NCBI GenBank assembly: GCA_963745915.1
Contig: CAVUZA010000001.1
Span: forward strand, 1-64,000
Origin: VRUE01 sp963745915
Lineage (GTDB): Bacteria > Actinomycetota > Thermoleophilia > Solirubrobacterales > 70-9
DNA: 64,000 bases
Reading direction: 5' to 3'
The position numbers and the translations under genes are program-made. Positions 7,699 through 14,282 of the stretch are shown in pieces; the first letter of the stretch is position 1, and each line of letters opens with the position of its first letter. A model generated the notes under the pieces. The model ran no database searches. It was not told the DNA's origin and was given only the letters and a program-made list of their open reading frames with translations.

Positions 7699-8250
7699 TC
7701 ACGAGGTCGAAAAGTCGTTGTACAGCGTCCCCAGGTGCACGTGCGCGTAGACCTCGGCGACGGTGGACCGAATGCCCTTGATGTCGTCCTCGAACGGCGC
7801 GACGCGGCATTCCATGGCGCCGATTCGCGTCTTCGTAGCCCTATAGAGGGCGTAGGTCTCTGAAGCGGTTGTGTGACGATCGGCCCACCAATTACTGGGC
7901 ACCGCTCGGTTGAGATGGGAGGCGCGCTCAAGCATCAGGCGATTGGCGAATGACGATGCGCCGGGCGGGCGTCCCGGCTGTACGTGCTGGTCGAACCGGT
8001 GTCGAAAGCTCGTGATCGGCTCGCCACCCTTGGCACGCGAGCGAGCGGTGATGCCCGTTCGACCGACGTAGAGATGCTGTTCCGCCTCGGAAAATAGATA
8101 AACCCCTCGCTGGCCCCTCGGAGGACGGTGCTCGACGTGAAACACCTCAGAGGCTAGGAGCTGCTCGAGCATGACGGGAAGCCATCTCGTCAGGTCAGCC
8201 CACGCACCAGTGGAGTCGATCGGCGTTCCAATGGGTTCGGCAGAGTCCAC
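7699..8250 (-). CDS. stand-alone GIY-YIG domain protein
   Basis: 183 aa. Residues about 48-75 give RGVYLFSEAEQHLYVGRTG, a clear GIY-YIG core (GVY, 8 residues, LYVG) followed by basic residues where the catalytic Arg lies; SSFANRLMLE and SETYALY further on could supply the metal-binding Glu. GIY-YIG domains are nicking or cutting nucleases in repair, restriction, homing and mobile elements. No DNA-binding domain is fused, so it may act with a partner or target a structure. Fold call good, role unknown. Confidence 0.65.
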   Translation of the reverse strand: MDSAEPIGTPIDSTGAWADLTRWLPVMLEQLLASEVFHVEHRPPRGQRGVYLFSEAEQHLYVGRTGITARSRAKGGEPITSFRHRFDQHVQPGRPPGASSFANRLMLERASHLNRAVPSNWWADRHTTASETYALYRATKTRIGAMECRVAPFEDDIKGIRSTVAEVYAHVHLGTLYNDFSTS

Positions 8251-8376
8251 CCGAAGGCGCGACTATATCTCGAGAATGCAGGAATCCCTGCTGCTCGTCG
8301 CGCAGAGCGGAAGCGCGCCTTGGCCGCGCGTGAGGCGGGCGTCACTTCCCGGTCGTGTCCGGACCGAGAGCAGCAA

Positions 8377-8796
8377 CTACTCCGGCGCGATCTCGATGAG
8401 TGCAGGAACGGACGACTCCATGCGCACGAAGGCAGCGTGAGCCTTGTTCATTCGACGCAGGTAGGTATCTGGATCCCCTGGCCGAGGTTCGAGCCGGGCA
8501 TCGCACCATTTGCCGCGGAAAAAGACGCGCAGACGGCCGTCCCTGTGAAGCGCGTTGCGTACCCACGCGGTTGTCAGACCGTCCTCGGCTACCACGATCA
8601 ACTTGCCATCCTCTTCGAGAAATCCGACTGGCACCCTGCGGCGCTTGCCCGAGCGAAGCCCGATCGTCTCAACGATGATTGCGTTTCCTCGGTTGTAAGG
8701 CGGACTGGGAAGACCCACGCGAAGCGGCCACATACGCAGTGGGTTTCCAAGCCTCCTCGCCGCTCTCTGCAGCCTGGTCTTCTCGGGACGCGCCAC
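8377..8796 (-). CDS. deazaflavin (F420)-dependent nitroreductase-family protein
   Basis: 139 aa, the usual size of the DDN/DUF385 family. The split-barrel core is visible as IIVETIGLRSGKRRRVPVGF, then DGKLIVVAEDG and TAWVRNALHRDGRLRVFFRGK, with the Arg/Lys cluster that binds the F420 polyglutamate or phosphate. The family reduces quinones or nitro compounds with F420H2, a cofactor common in actinobacteria. It stands alone between GIY-YIG and integrase genes. The specific substrate cannot be told. Confidence 0.8.
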   Translation of the reverse strand: MARPEKTRLQRAARRLGNPLRMWPLRVGLPSPPYNRGNAIIVETIGLRSGKRRRVPVGFLEEDGKLIVVAEDGLTTAWVRNALHRDGRLRVFFRGKWCDARLEPRPGDPDTYLRRMNKAHAAFVRMESSVPALIEIAPE

Positions 8797-8873
8797 TTCT
8801 CGTACGCTAACGCGGTTTTCGCCGCTCCTTCCGCGTGGGACGGGTTGCCGAGTTGCAGTGGCCGGGGCGTCCT

Positions 8874-9575
8874 CTACGGACCCAGCGCAACGGCCGCCTG
8901 AATCACCGGGGCACGTCGTCCGTGGACAACGTCGACGATCTCGCCACTGTCGATCCCTTGCAGGTAGATCGATGTGATCCCAAGGTCGGCGTGACCGAGC
9001 TGGCGCTGGATCACGTTCAGAGGAACGCCCTCACGCGCCATTTCAACGGCATGGGCGTGGCGGAGTTGATGCGGCGCAAAGCGACGCCGGACGCCGGCCT
9101 GGCGGGCCAGGCGCCGAAACTGCGTTCGCGCCGCGGCGGCCGACCACGGCCGTCCAGCCGTGGGTCCGTTGACCACACAGAAGAGCGCGCCAATCGGCAG
9201 CTCCACCCTGACCTTCAGCCAGGGATCGAGCTGCTGCCATCCCCACTCGTCCATTCCGACCTCGCGACGCTTGCCACCCTTGCCATGGCGGACGAGCATC
9301 GCTCCGCGCTGGCGCTCGAGGTCTCCCTCCGAGAGTGCCAAGGCCTCGCTGATCCGAAGACCGGCTCGCCAGAGAACGACAGCCAGTCCCCGAAAGCGCA
9401 GTCCCGCCGGCCTCTCCCCGGCTTGGCGCATCACGGCGACGATCTCCTCCACTCGCGGTGGATCAGCGGGGTAGCTGCGGCCCTGGTTCTGCGGGGCGCG
9501 ACCGGCGTGGTAGCCAGGAAGCGTGGCCGGCGAGCGTCGACGGCCTGCGGCGTCGAGATGGGTAACGGGGTTCAT
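8874..9575 (-). CDS. tyrosine recombinase (integrase)
   Basis: 233 aa from the ATG at 9575, chosen because GAGGAGG lies at ideal spacing; a longer frame to 9755 would overlap the divergent gene at 9643. Catalytic set present: R in WRAGLRISEALAL, K in RHGKGGKRREV, H-x-x-R in HQLRHAHAVEM, H in LGHADLG and Y in TSIYLQ. The N-terminal core-binding domain is short. Together with the tRNA-Gly 3' end at 13148 and RusA and TcpC-like genes, it probably served an integrated element, although it is not adjacent to the tRNA. Confidence 0.88.
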   Translation of the reverse strand: MNPVTHLDAAGRRRSPATLPGYHAGRAPQNQGRSYPADPPRVEEIVAVMRQAGERPAGLRFRGLAVVLWRAGLRISEALALSEGDLERQRGAMLVRHGKGGKRREVGMDEWGWQQLDPWLKVRVELPIGALFCVVNGPTAGRPWSAAAARTQFRRLARQAGVRRRFAPHQLRHAHAVEMAREGVPLNVIQRQLGHADLGITSIYLQGIDSGEIVDVVHGRRAPVIQAAVALGP

Positions 9576-9642
9576 GGGTTTCCTCCTCGATTGGCTTGAA
9601 CAAATCTGAAGCCGCAGGATTGCTGCTCGGTAGAATGTCGTT

Positions 9643-9864
9643 ATGACCGTCAAGGAGCGTTTGCAGCGGGTCGTTTCCGAGATGAGCGAGGAGGAGGCCG
9701 CCGACACCCTCGCGCTGGTAGCTGGCGCCCGCGCCGGGGCGACACCCTCTGACATCTACGGAACGGCTTGGGGGAAGGTGCTTGCCGATGTCGACCCTCA
9801 GGCGCTGTCGGTGACTGGAACCCCCACCATCTCGATCCCGGACGGCATTCCCGACGTTCAGTGA
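9643..9864 (+). CDS. small acidic protein, coupled to the GNAT-like gene
   Basis: 73 aa. MTVKERLQRVVSEMSEEEAA starts a helical segment; the second half (SIPDGIPDVQ) is extended and Pro-rich, the shape of an antitoxin tail. Its TGA overlaps the GTG of the next gene in a 4-nt GTGA junction. Divergent from the integrase with 67 bp between them. No family recognised; possible antitoxin of the downstream acetyltransferase-like protein. Confidence 0.6.
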   Translation: MTVKERLQRVVSEMSEEEAADTLALVAGARAGATPSDIYGTAWGKVLADVDPQALSVTGTPTISIPDGIPDVQ

Positions 9865-10385
9865 AATCCGACGGGGTCCTGATCAGGGTCCTCACGACAG
9901 GTGATCTATCCCTGCTCGGCGCCTTTCGTTGCAGCACGGGGACGGCGTGGGAGGACGCGGTCGAGGCTCAGATTCGCGGTCCCCTCCCCCGACGCTACCT
10001 GGCCTCGCCGCCGCGCTTCGACGGCAGGATGCTGATCGGCACCAACCGGGGTGGAGACATCCTCGTCCTCGGCGCCCATCACATCGAGCCGACTCTCGAG
10101 CCCGACGTCGGCTACACCGAGGTCGTGGCGGTCTCCCTTCCAGCTCGCGGCACGCTCGTACAGTTGCCCGAAGGACGAGAAGTCTCACTGGGAGAGTTGA
10201 TGCTTCTTGCGATCTTCAAGCAGATGATCGCCCTCGGTCGGCACCCACGAACCTTCGTCCGGGTCGACCGCCGCAACCGGCGCAGCCTGGCGCTGTGCGA
10301 CCGTGTCGGCCTGACCGAGGAGCGCCAAGATCCTCACGCCGACTTTCTAGTTCAGCGTTGGGGCGAGCTACCGCAGATCGCCTGA
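9861..10385 (+). CDS. GNAT-like N-acetyltransferase
   Basis: 174 aa from the GTG at 9861, which overlaps the previous stop. The C-terminal third has the late GNAT pattern: FVRVDRRNRRSLALCDRVGL, in which an Asn/Ser helix precedes a conserved RxG(F/L). Mid-protein strands (GDILVLGAHHIEP, VVAVSLPARG) fit the central sheet. The acetyl-CoA pyrophosphate loop (Q/RxxGxG/A) is not obvious, so the motif may be degenerate. Coupling to a 73-aa partner recalls GNAT toxin-antitoxin pairs, but that partner is not a recognisable RHH protein. Confidence 0.55.
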   Translation: MKSDGVLIRVLTTGDLSLLGAFRCSTGTAWEDAVEAQIRGPLPRRYLASPPRFDGRMLIGTNRGGDILVLGAHHIEPTLEPDVGYTEVVAVSLPARGTLVQLPEGREVSLGELMLLAIFKQMIALGRHPRTFVRVDRRNRRSLALCDRVGLTEERQDPHADFLVQRWGELPQIA

Positions 10386-10439
10386 CGACCACGCCCGGCA
10401 CGCGCTCATGCGTGTCGCGCAAAGCGGGAGAATGCTGCC

Positions 10440-10871
10440 ATGAGCGAAGGAGTTGACTCAACCCCGAACCCCTGGCGGATTCAGGTGCGTGAACACCCAG
10501 CGCGCCGCGATAGCTCCGAATGGAGGAACGCCATAGGCGCCGCGGTGGAGGCCGCCTATCCGCAGGCGCCATTCACCTCGCCTCACCTGAAGGCCGCCAG
10601 GTTCACCGTCGAGGTGACCTTCTGGATGACTCCTTTGGACCTGGCGAGGCCGGCCGTCGACCTCGACAACTTCGTCAAGCCTGTCCTCGACACACTCTTC
10701 ACCTCGCAGAACGTCCGGAGGCTCACCGGGGTCCTTCTCCCCGACGTGAACGACACGCGGGTTTTCCGACTCCTCATCGAGAAGGACGAAGTAGATAGTC
10801 CCGAGGACCAGGGGGCGGATATCACCATCTCCTGGGACCCTGCGACCACCCCGGGTCTCAGCGCCCCCTGA
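10440..10871 (+). CDS. RusA-like Holliday junction resolvase
   Basis: 143 aa. RPAVDLDNFVKPVLDTLF is the RusA signature (two Asp, Asn and a Lys in one helix), and LLPDVNDTRVFRLLIEKDE supplies the downstream Asp and Lys strand. RusA enzymes resolve four-way DNA junctions and are commonest in prophages, in line with the neighbouring integrase. ATG at 10440, 54 bp after the GNAT-like gene on the same strand. Confidence 0.78.
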   Translation: MSEGVDSTPNPWRIQVREHPARRDSSEWRNAIGAAVEAAYPQAPFTSPHLKAARFTVEVTFWMTPLDLARPAVDLDNFVKPVLDTLFTSQNVRRLTGVLLPDVNDTRVFRLLIEKDEVDSPEDQGADITISWDPATTPGLSAP

Positions 10872-10962
10872 CGCTCCTCTCGAAGCGAGTCCCGATGATA
10901 CTCGCCCGGAGTGCCGCCGGCGACACAACAGAGCCCCCCGGCGCGCTGACGCTCTGCCATGG

Positions 10963-11151
10963 TCAGCGCGATTCCTCCTCGCCCTCTCTCTTGCGTCGCA
11001 ATAGCTCGGAATGCCACCAGACGCCGAGGATCGAGAGGAACACCACCGCTATCCCGACGTAGAAGAACGCTTCACCGGAGGGCGTTGCAGCGATCAGGAC
11101 CACGCCGACAAGCAACAGGAAGATCCAGCGGAGCTTGTCGCGGCCGTCCAC
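10963..11151 (-). CDS. small two-TM membrane protein
   Basis: 62 aa: MDGRDKLRW, then a hydrophobic hairpin at about 10-26 (FLLLVGVVLIAATP) and 29-47 (FFYVGIAVVFLSILGVWW), then a basic/acidic tail (RRKREGEEESR). Length and topology suggest a real small membrane protein; no family recognised. Flanking noncoding stretches of about 90-110 bp show nothing supportable. Confidence 0.5.
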   Translation of the reverse strand: MDGRDKLRWIFLLLVGVVLIAATPSGEAFFYVGIAVVFLSILGVWWHSELLRRKREGEEESR

Positions 11152-11261
11152 GGCACGACACTAGCGCAGCGCACGCCGTCGCGGCTGGGCCTCTTCCTCG
11201 CAGGAGGAGCCCCGGCTGACTCCGCGCTCGCTACTGCTCCCGCGTGAAAGGAGGAGTGAAC

Positions 11262-11579
11262 CTAGCCAGCGGGTTTCTCTTCCGAAACCACGTACTCGGC
11301 CGGCCCAGAGTGCTCGACCCAGCCGGGGCGCCAGGTGACGCCGTTGACGAGGTCTCCGACCGAAGTGCAATAGGCGCCAGCGAGGCGGATCAGGGCATCG
11401 AGGGTGGGGATGCATTCGCCGCCCTCGATCTTGTCTAGCTTGGAGCGGGTGAGGGCGGCGCGCTTGGCGGCCTCCTTCTGGTCGAGTCCGGCCAGCTCGC
11501 GGGCGCGGTAGAGGTTGTCCGCGAAGCGGGCCAGGGCCTTGAAAGGGAATGGGGTCTTGGAGCGCGAGCCCGTTGTCAT
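11262..11579 (-). CDS. XRE-family HTH regulator, last gene of a five-gene operon
   Basis: 105 aa. HTH at about 20-75: NLYRARELAGLDQKEAAKRA, then LDKIEGGECIPTLDALIRLA. It ends with a GVTWRPGWVEH extension. The preceding protein (11576-11950) has the same plan and a GLEWRPGYEVV extension, so they are tandem paralogues. The ATG overlaps the upstream stop in a 4-nt ATGA. Confidence 0.85.
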   Translation of the reverse strand: MTTGSRSKTPFPFKALARFADNLYRARELAGLDQKEAAKRAALTRSKLDKIEGGECIPTLDALIRLAGAYCTSVGDLVNGVTWRPGWVEHSGPAEYVVSEEKPAG

Positions 11580-11950
11580 CGAGAGTCGGCCCCAGCCGCG
11601 ACCGCTTCGGCTCCTGCGGGATCAGCGCAATGCTCCGGCGAGCGTTCCTCGCGATCGACGATCTCCCACGATCCCGGCACGACGACCTCATAGCCTGGTC
11701 GCCACTCCAGACCGGCGACGAGATCCTCCAGAGGGACGCCGAGGCTGCCCGCCAAGCGCAAGGCCGTGTCGACCCGGGGCATCCGCTCCCCGCGCTCGAG
11801 CATGCTGACCTCGGTGCGGTGGATCGAGGCGCGAAAGCTCAGCTCTTCCTGGGAGACGCTCGCCGCCTCGCGACAGCGGGCGAGGTTCTGCCCGAAGCGG
11901 AGCTTCATCTCCGGGGTAGGCGGGGCCGTGGCCGGCGCCCGTGGGCTCAC
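11576..11950 (-). CDS. XRE-family HTH regulator with WRPG extension
   Basis: 124 aa from the GTG at 11950, chosen because GGAGA lies upstream and TGA of the previous gene overlaps it (GTGA). HTH: FGQNLARCREAASVSQEELS, then VSMLERGERMPRVDTALRLA; extension GLEWRPGYEVVVPGSWEIV. Parallel to the downstream paralogue. A longer frame reaching 12262 reads through Arg-rich shadow sequence and was not used. Confidence 0.83.
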   Translation of the reverse strand: MSPRAPATAPPTPEMKLRFGQNLARCREAASVSQEELSFRASIHRTEVSMLERGERMPRVDTALRLAGSLGVPLEDLVAGLEWRPGYEVVVPGSWEIVDREERSPEHCADPAGAEAVAAGADSR

Positions 11951-12168
11951 CGGCCATCTCCGATCACGAACAGATCGGGCGGAGGAAGCGGCGGACCCGC
12001 CTCGACCAACGTCGCGACGATCAAGCCGCGGCGGCTTGTGCGGCCGTCTTCGGTTTCGCCGCTTCTCGAGGGCCGAGGCAGGTGACGGAGAGTCCGATCT
12101 ACGACCTCCCCATACCTCCTGTGGCCTACGCCTCGACCCTCGAAATGCGGCGGCCACCGTCGTCTCAT
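11947..12168 (-). CDS. small Arg-rich protein embedded in the five-gene operon
   Basis: 73 aa. ATG at 12168 overlaps the stop of the upstream gene (ATGA), and its TGA at 11947-11949 overlaps the GTG of the XRE gene (GTGA). An Arg-rich N-terminal half (MRRRWPPHFEGRGVGHRRYG) precedes a more hydrophobic end (RGLIVATLVEAGPPLPPPDL). The exact fit between two neighbours is the main support. Unknown function. Confidence 0.6.
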   Translation of the reverse strand: MRRRWPPHFEGRGVGHRRYGEVVDRTLRHLPRPSRSGETEDGRTSRRGLIVATLVEAGPPLPPPDLFVIGDGR

Positions 12169-12404
12169 TGCGACTTCGCCTTCGCCAGCGCGTAGGCGCG
12201 TGGCTTGCGCTTGGCCTGGCGCAGCTTCTTCTCCTTCGCCAGTCGCGCCAGGCAGTTGGCAACGGCGCCCGAGGAGCGGCCGATGCCCTTGCCGATCGCG
12301 CTGGCGGTGAGCGGACCGTCGCCCTTGTGCTTTCGCATGTGAGCGAGGACGAGGCCGTCGAGCTCGCCGGGGCGCAAGCGCTTCTTTGTTTTGGCAGCGC
12401 TCAT
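12165..12404 (-). CDS. small winged-helix-like DNA-binding protein
   Basis: 79 aa, very basic. LRPGELDGLVLAHMRKH, then PLTASAIGKGIGRSSGAVANCLARLAKEK is a helix-turn-helix of MarR/winged type, then a Lys/Arg-rich tail (RQAKRKPRAYALAKAK). Start and stop both overlap neighbours by 4 nt. Probably a DNA-binding subunit of the operon. Confidence 0.7.
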   Translation of the reverse strand: MSAAKTKKRLRPGELDGLVLAHMRKHKGDGPLTASAIGKGIGRSSGAVANCLARLAKEKKLRQAKRKPRAYALAKAKSQ

Positions 12405-12811
12405 GCCGAATCGCCCTCTCGCTCATCCAGGTCAACGAGCAGCGCCTCGCAGGCATCCCGACCCGAGAGAAGGCGCCCGTTGGTCGCCTCGTCTTCTTCG
12501 CGCGAACGCCGCTCGTCGGGCGATTCGCCCAGCACCGCCTCGGCTTCCCCGTGCAGGCGCTTGAGCGTTTCGGTGAGGTCGTGGACCGGGATGGTCAGCT
12601 CGAAGGTCTCGCGCCCGTCGCCGGCGTCCCAGCCGATGTCGTCCAGCAGGCGGAAGTCTTCGCTGAACTCCAGTGCGAGGCGCTCGGCTGTGGCGTGGTC
12701 CCTGCTCCGCCCGAGCGCGATCCAGAGATCCTCGATGCTGTAGAGGTGATGGCAGACCAGCTCGTAGATCCCTTTGCGCTGATCCTTGGTGATTGTGGCT
12801 GTCGTGGGCAC
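12401..12811 (-). CDS. hypothetical acidic protein, first gene of the five-gene operon
   Basis: 136 aa from a GTG at 12811 with GAGGAGGGG upstream. ITKDQRKGIYELVCHHLYSIEDLWIALGR opens the protein; the second half is Asp/Glu-rich and ends DLDEREGDSA. I recognise no family with certainty, though similar proteins occur in actinobacterial mobile elements. It is the promoter-proximal member of the coupled set down to 11262. Confidence 0.65.
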   Translation of the reverse strand: MPTTATITKDQRKGIYELVCHHLYSIEDLWIALGRSRDHATAERLALEFSEDFRLLDDIGWDAGDGRETFELTIPVHDLTETLKRLHGEAEAVLGESPDERRSREEDEATNGRLLSGRDACEALLVDLDEREGDSA

Positions 12812-13147
12812 TGTGCCCCTCCTCTCGGGTAGGGCACCGAAGGCCGCCGCGATGCCTCGCCAAAGTGCTTTGGCGAGTAGCGTTCTCCGCGCATCGAAGT
12901 CTCGGCTTCGGTGCCGGCCCCGGGGCGTCTCTAGCGCTGCCGGGGCACTTATTTAGTCGGCGCCAACCTAGCTCGGCGGGGGCGACAAAGCGAGTCCGAA
13001 TCGGCCGAAATCGACGCCAACCGGGCTAAATCAGGCCGTCATCTGGCACTCGTGCCAGTAAACAGGGGCGAAACAGGGGGCGGTTCGATTGAATTCGGGC
13101 GATTTCCGCAAATGGCGAGGTGCCGATTTGCAGGGGATTCGATGCGA
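12812..13147. other. 336-bp noncoding stretch between the regulator operon and tRNA-Gly
   Basis: No ORF is convincing. It holds repeated GCCAACC (12962-12968, 13016-13022), the 16-bp inverted repeat CTGGCAC-TC-GTGCCAG (13043-13058), and an imperfect hairpin GCAAATGGC...GCC-G-ATTTGC (13108-13131) 17 bp beyond the tRNA 3' end. These could be promoter/operators of the operon at 12811, the tRNA terminator, or recombinase arm sites next to an attachment site; the sequence does not decide. Confidence 0.45.
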
Positions 13148-13222
13148 AGCGGCTGATCGGATTCGAACCGACGACCTTCTGCATGGCAAGCAGACGCTCT
13201 AGCCAGGCTGAGCTACAGCCGC
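13148..13222 (-). tRNA. tRNA-Gly (anticodon GCC)
   Basis: 75 nt cloverleaf on the minus strand: acceptor GCGGCTG (13222-13216) pairs with CAGCCGC (13155-13149); D-arm with GTAGCTCAG; anticodon stem TCTGC/GCAGA around loop TTGCCAT gives GCC; T-arm GGTTCGAATCC; discriminator U; CCA not encoded. The 3' end faces the accessory region 1-13 kb, the geometry expected for integration into a tRNA gene. Confidence 0.93.
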
Positions 13223-13330
13223 GTGAGGGCGGGATTATAGGCGGGGGCGGGATGTGGGGCTGGGATGCCGGGTGGCTGGGCGTCGGCTGGCCGCCGGCGG
13301 GGTCGGCGCGGGTCGGCGCCTGCCGGAGGT

Positions 13331-13375
13331 TGCGGTCGTAGTTGTGCCCGGCAGGCGGGCACAACTACGACCGCA
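13331..13375. terminator. 20-bp perfect-stem hairpin
   Basis: TGCGGTCGTAGTTGTGCCCG, loop GCAGG, then the exact reverse complement. It sits 67 bp past the stop of rnhA on the minus strand and just upstream of tRNA-Gly. There is no T-run on either side, so if it terminates transcription it does so by stem strength or with a factor. It belongs with the long-stem hairpins at other 3' ends here. Confidence 0.6.
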
Positions 13376-13441
13376 CGGCGGGGCGCTGTGGGGCGCGGCG
13401 GCGCAGGGGCGCTGGCACGCGTAGGGGCGTTGCCGCGGGGC

Positions 13442-13840
13442 TCAGCCGGCGTCGAGGGCCTGGTTGACCAGGGCGTCGGCGTCGGCGTTGCGCTCGCGGC
13501 GGACGTGGGCGATCGACCAGGTGTCGAAGTTGCGCAGCGCCCGCTTGACCTCGGCGTGCAGGTCGCGCATCGCTGCGTTCTTGACCTTGTACTCGCCGCG
13601 CACCTGCTTGACGACCAGCTCCGAGTCGCCGATCAGCTCCAGCTCGCTCGCCCCCAGCTCCTGCGCCAGCTCGATGCCGAGCAGCAGGGCCCGGTACTCG
13701 GCGACGTTGTTGGTCGCCTTGCCGATCCGCTCGCCGCGCTCGCTCAGCACCTCGCCGGCAGCGTCGCGGACCACCGCGGCGATCGCCGCCGGGCCGGGAT
13801 TGCCGCGGGCGCCGCCGTCGACGTTGACGATGAGCTTCAC
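13442..13840 (-). CDS. rnhA: ribonuclease HI
   Basis: 132 aa from the GTG at 13840. Cleaves RNA in RNA-DNA hybrids. Catalytic acidic residues are in place: D in NVDGGARGNPG, E in NNVAEYRAL, D in LIGDSELVVKQV and D in ERNADADALVNQ. The N-terminal GTG overlaps the previous stop by 4 nt (GTGA), so the two genes are coupled. Confidence 0.92.
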   Translation of the reverse strand: MKLIVNVDGGARGNPGPAAIAAVVRDAAGEVLSERGERIGKATNNVAEYRALLLGIELAQELGASELELIGDSELVVKQVRGEYKVKNAAMRDLHAEVKRALRNFDTWSIAHVRRERNADADALVNQALDAG

Positions 13841-14244
13841 CGCCGCCTCAGCCAGCGGCGCCGCCGCGCCGGGCCGCCCGCGGCGCCGAAGGCGAGCCGG
13901 CCGTCGCGGCCGGCGGCCGCGTTCCAGACCCGCGCCGCACGGTCGAGCTGCTCGACCTCCTCGCCCTTGCCGACCTCGCGCACGCGCCCCTCCCCCACGT
14001 CGACCGACCACTGGTACCAGCAGAGCTCCCAGGCGACGGTCACCCGCACCTGGCTCGGCGACCCGGCCGCCGCCCCGATCGAGACCCGCGGCCGCCCCAG
14101 GCTGCGGGTCAGGCCGCCGACCACCCGCGCCGCGTCGCTGCCGTTGAAGCGTTCGACCGCGAGCTCGAGCCGGCTGTCGGCCGGCGCCCGGCGGCGGCCG
14201 ACGTTGGCCCCGGGGGCGGCTGGGTCGCGCTGGTAGATGCTCAC
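13837..14244 (-). CDS. hypothetical basic protein upstream of rnhA
   Basis: 135 aa. The centre (VRVTVAWELCWYQWSVDVGEG) is beta-rich with several Trp, flanked by RLELAVERFNGSD and an Arg-rich tail (GGPARRRRWLRRR). No motif I recognise. Coupled to rnhA by a 4-nt overlap. Its own start is an ATG about 40 bp after the EF-G-like stop, so the EF-G-like gene is not upstream in the same transcript direction order; both read on the minus strand, with this gene after it in coordinate but before rnhA in transcription. Confidence 0.55.
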   Translation of the reverse strand: MSIYQRDPAAPGANVGRRRAPADSRLELAVERFNGSDAARVVGGLTRSLGRPRVSIGAAAGSPSQVRVTVAWELCWYQWSVDVGEGRVREVGKGEEVEQLDRAARVWNAAAGRDGRLAFGAAGGPARRRRWLRRR

Positions 14245-14282
14245 GCACGAAAGCTAGATCACCGCGGCCCGCGAAGGGCGAA

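Noticed and set aside
11950..12262. 228-aa version of the XRE regulator
   Set aside because: The extra N-terminal 104 residues are Arg-rich shadow of the upstream genes; the GTG at 11950 has RBS and stop overlap.
8874..13148. att direct repeat of the tRNA-Gly 3' end within the window
   Set aside because: No second copy of the tRNA 3' sequence was found left of the tRNA by eye, so no att site is annotated.
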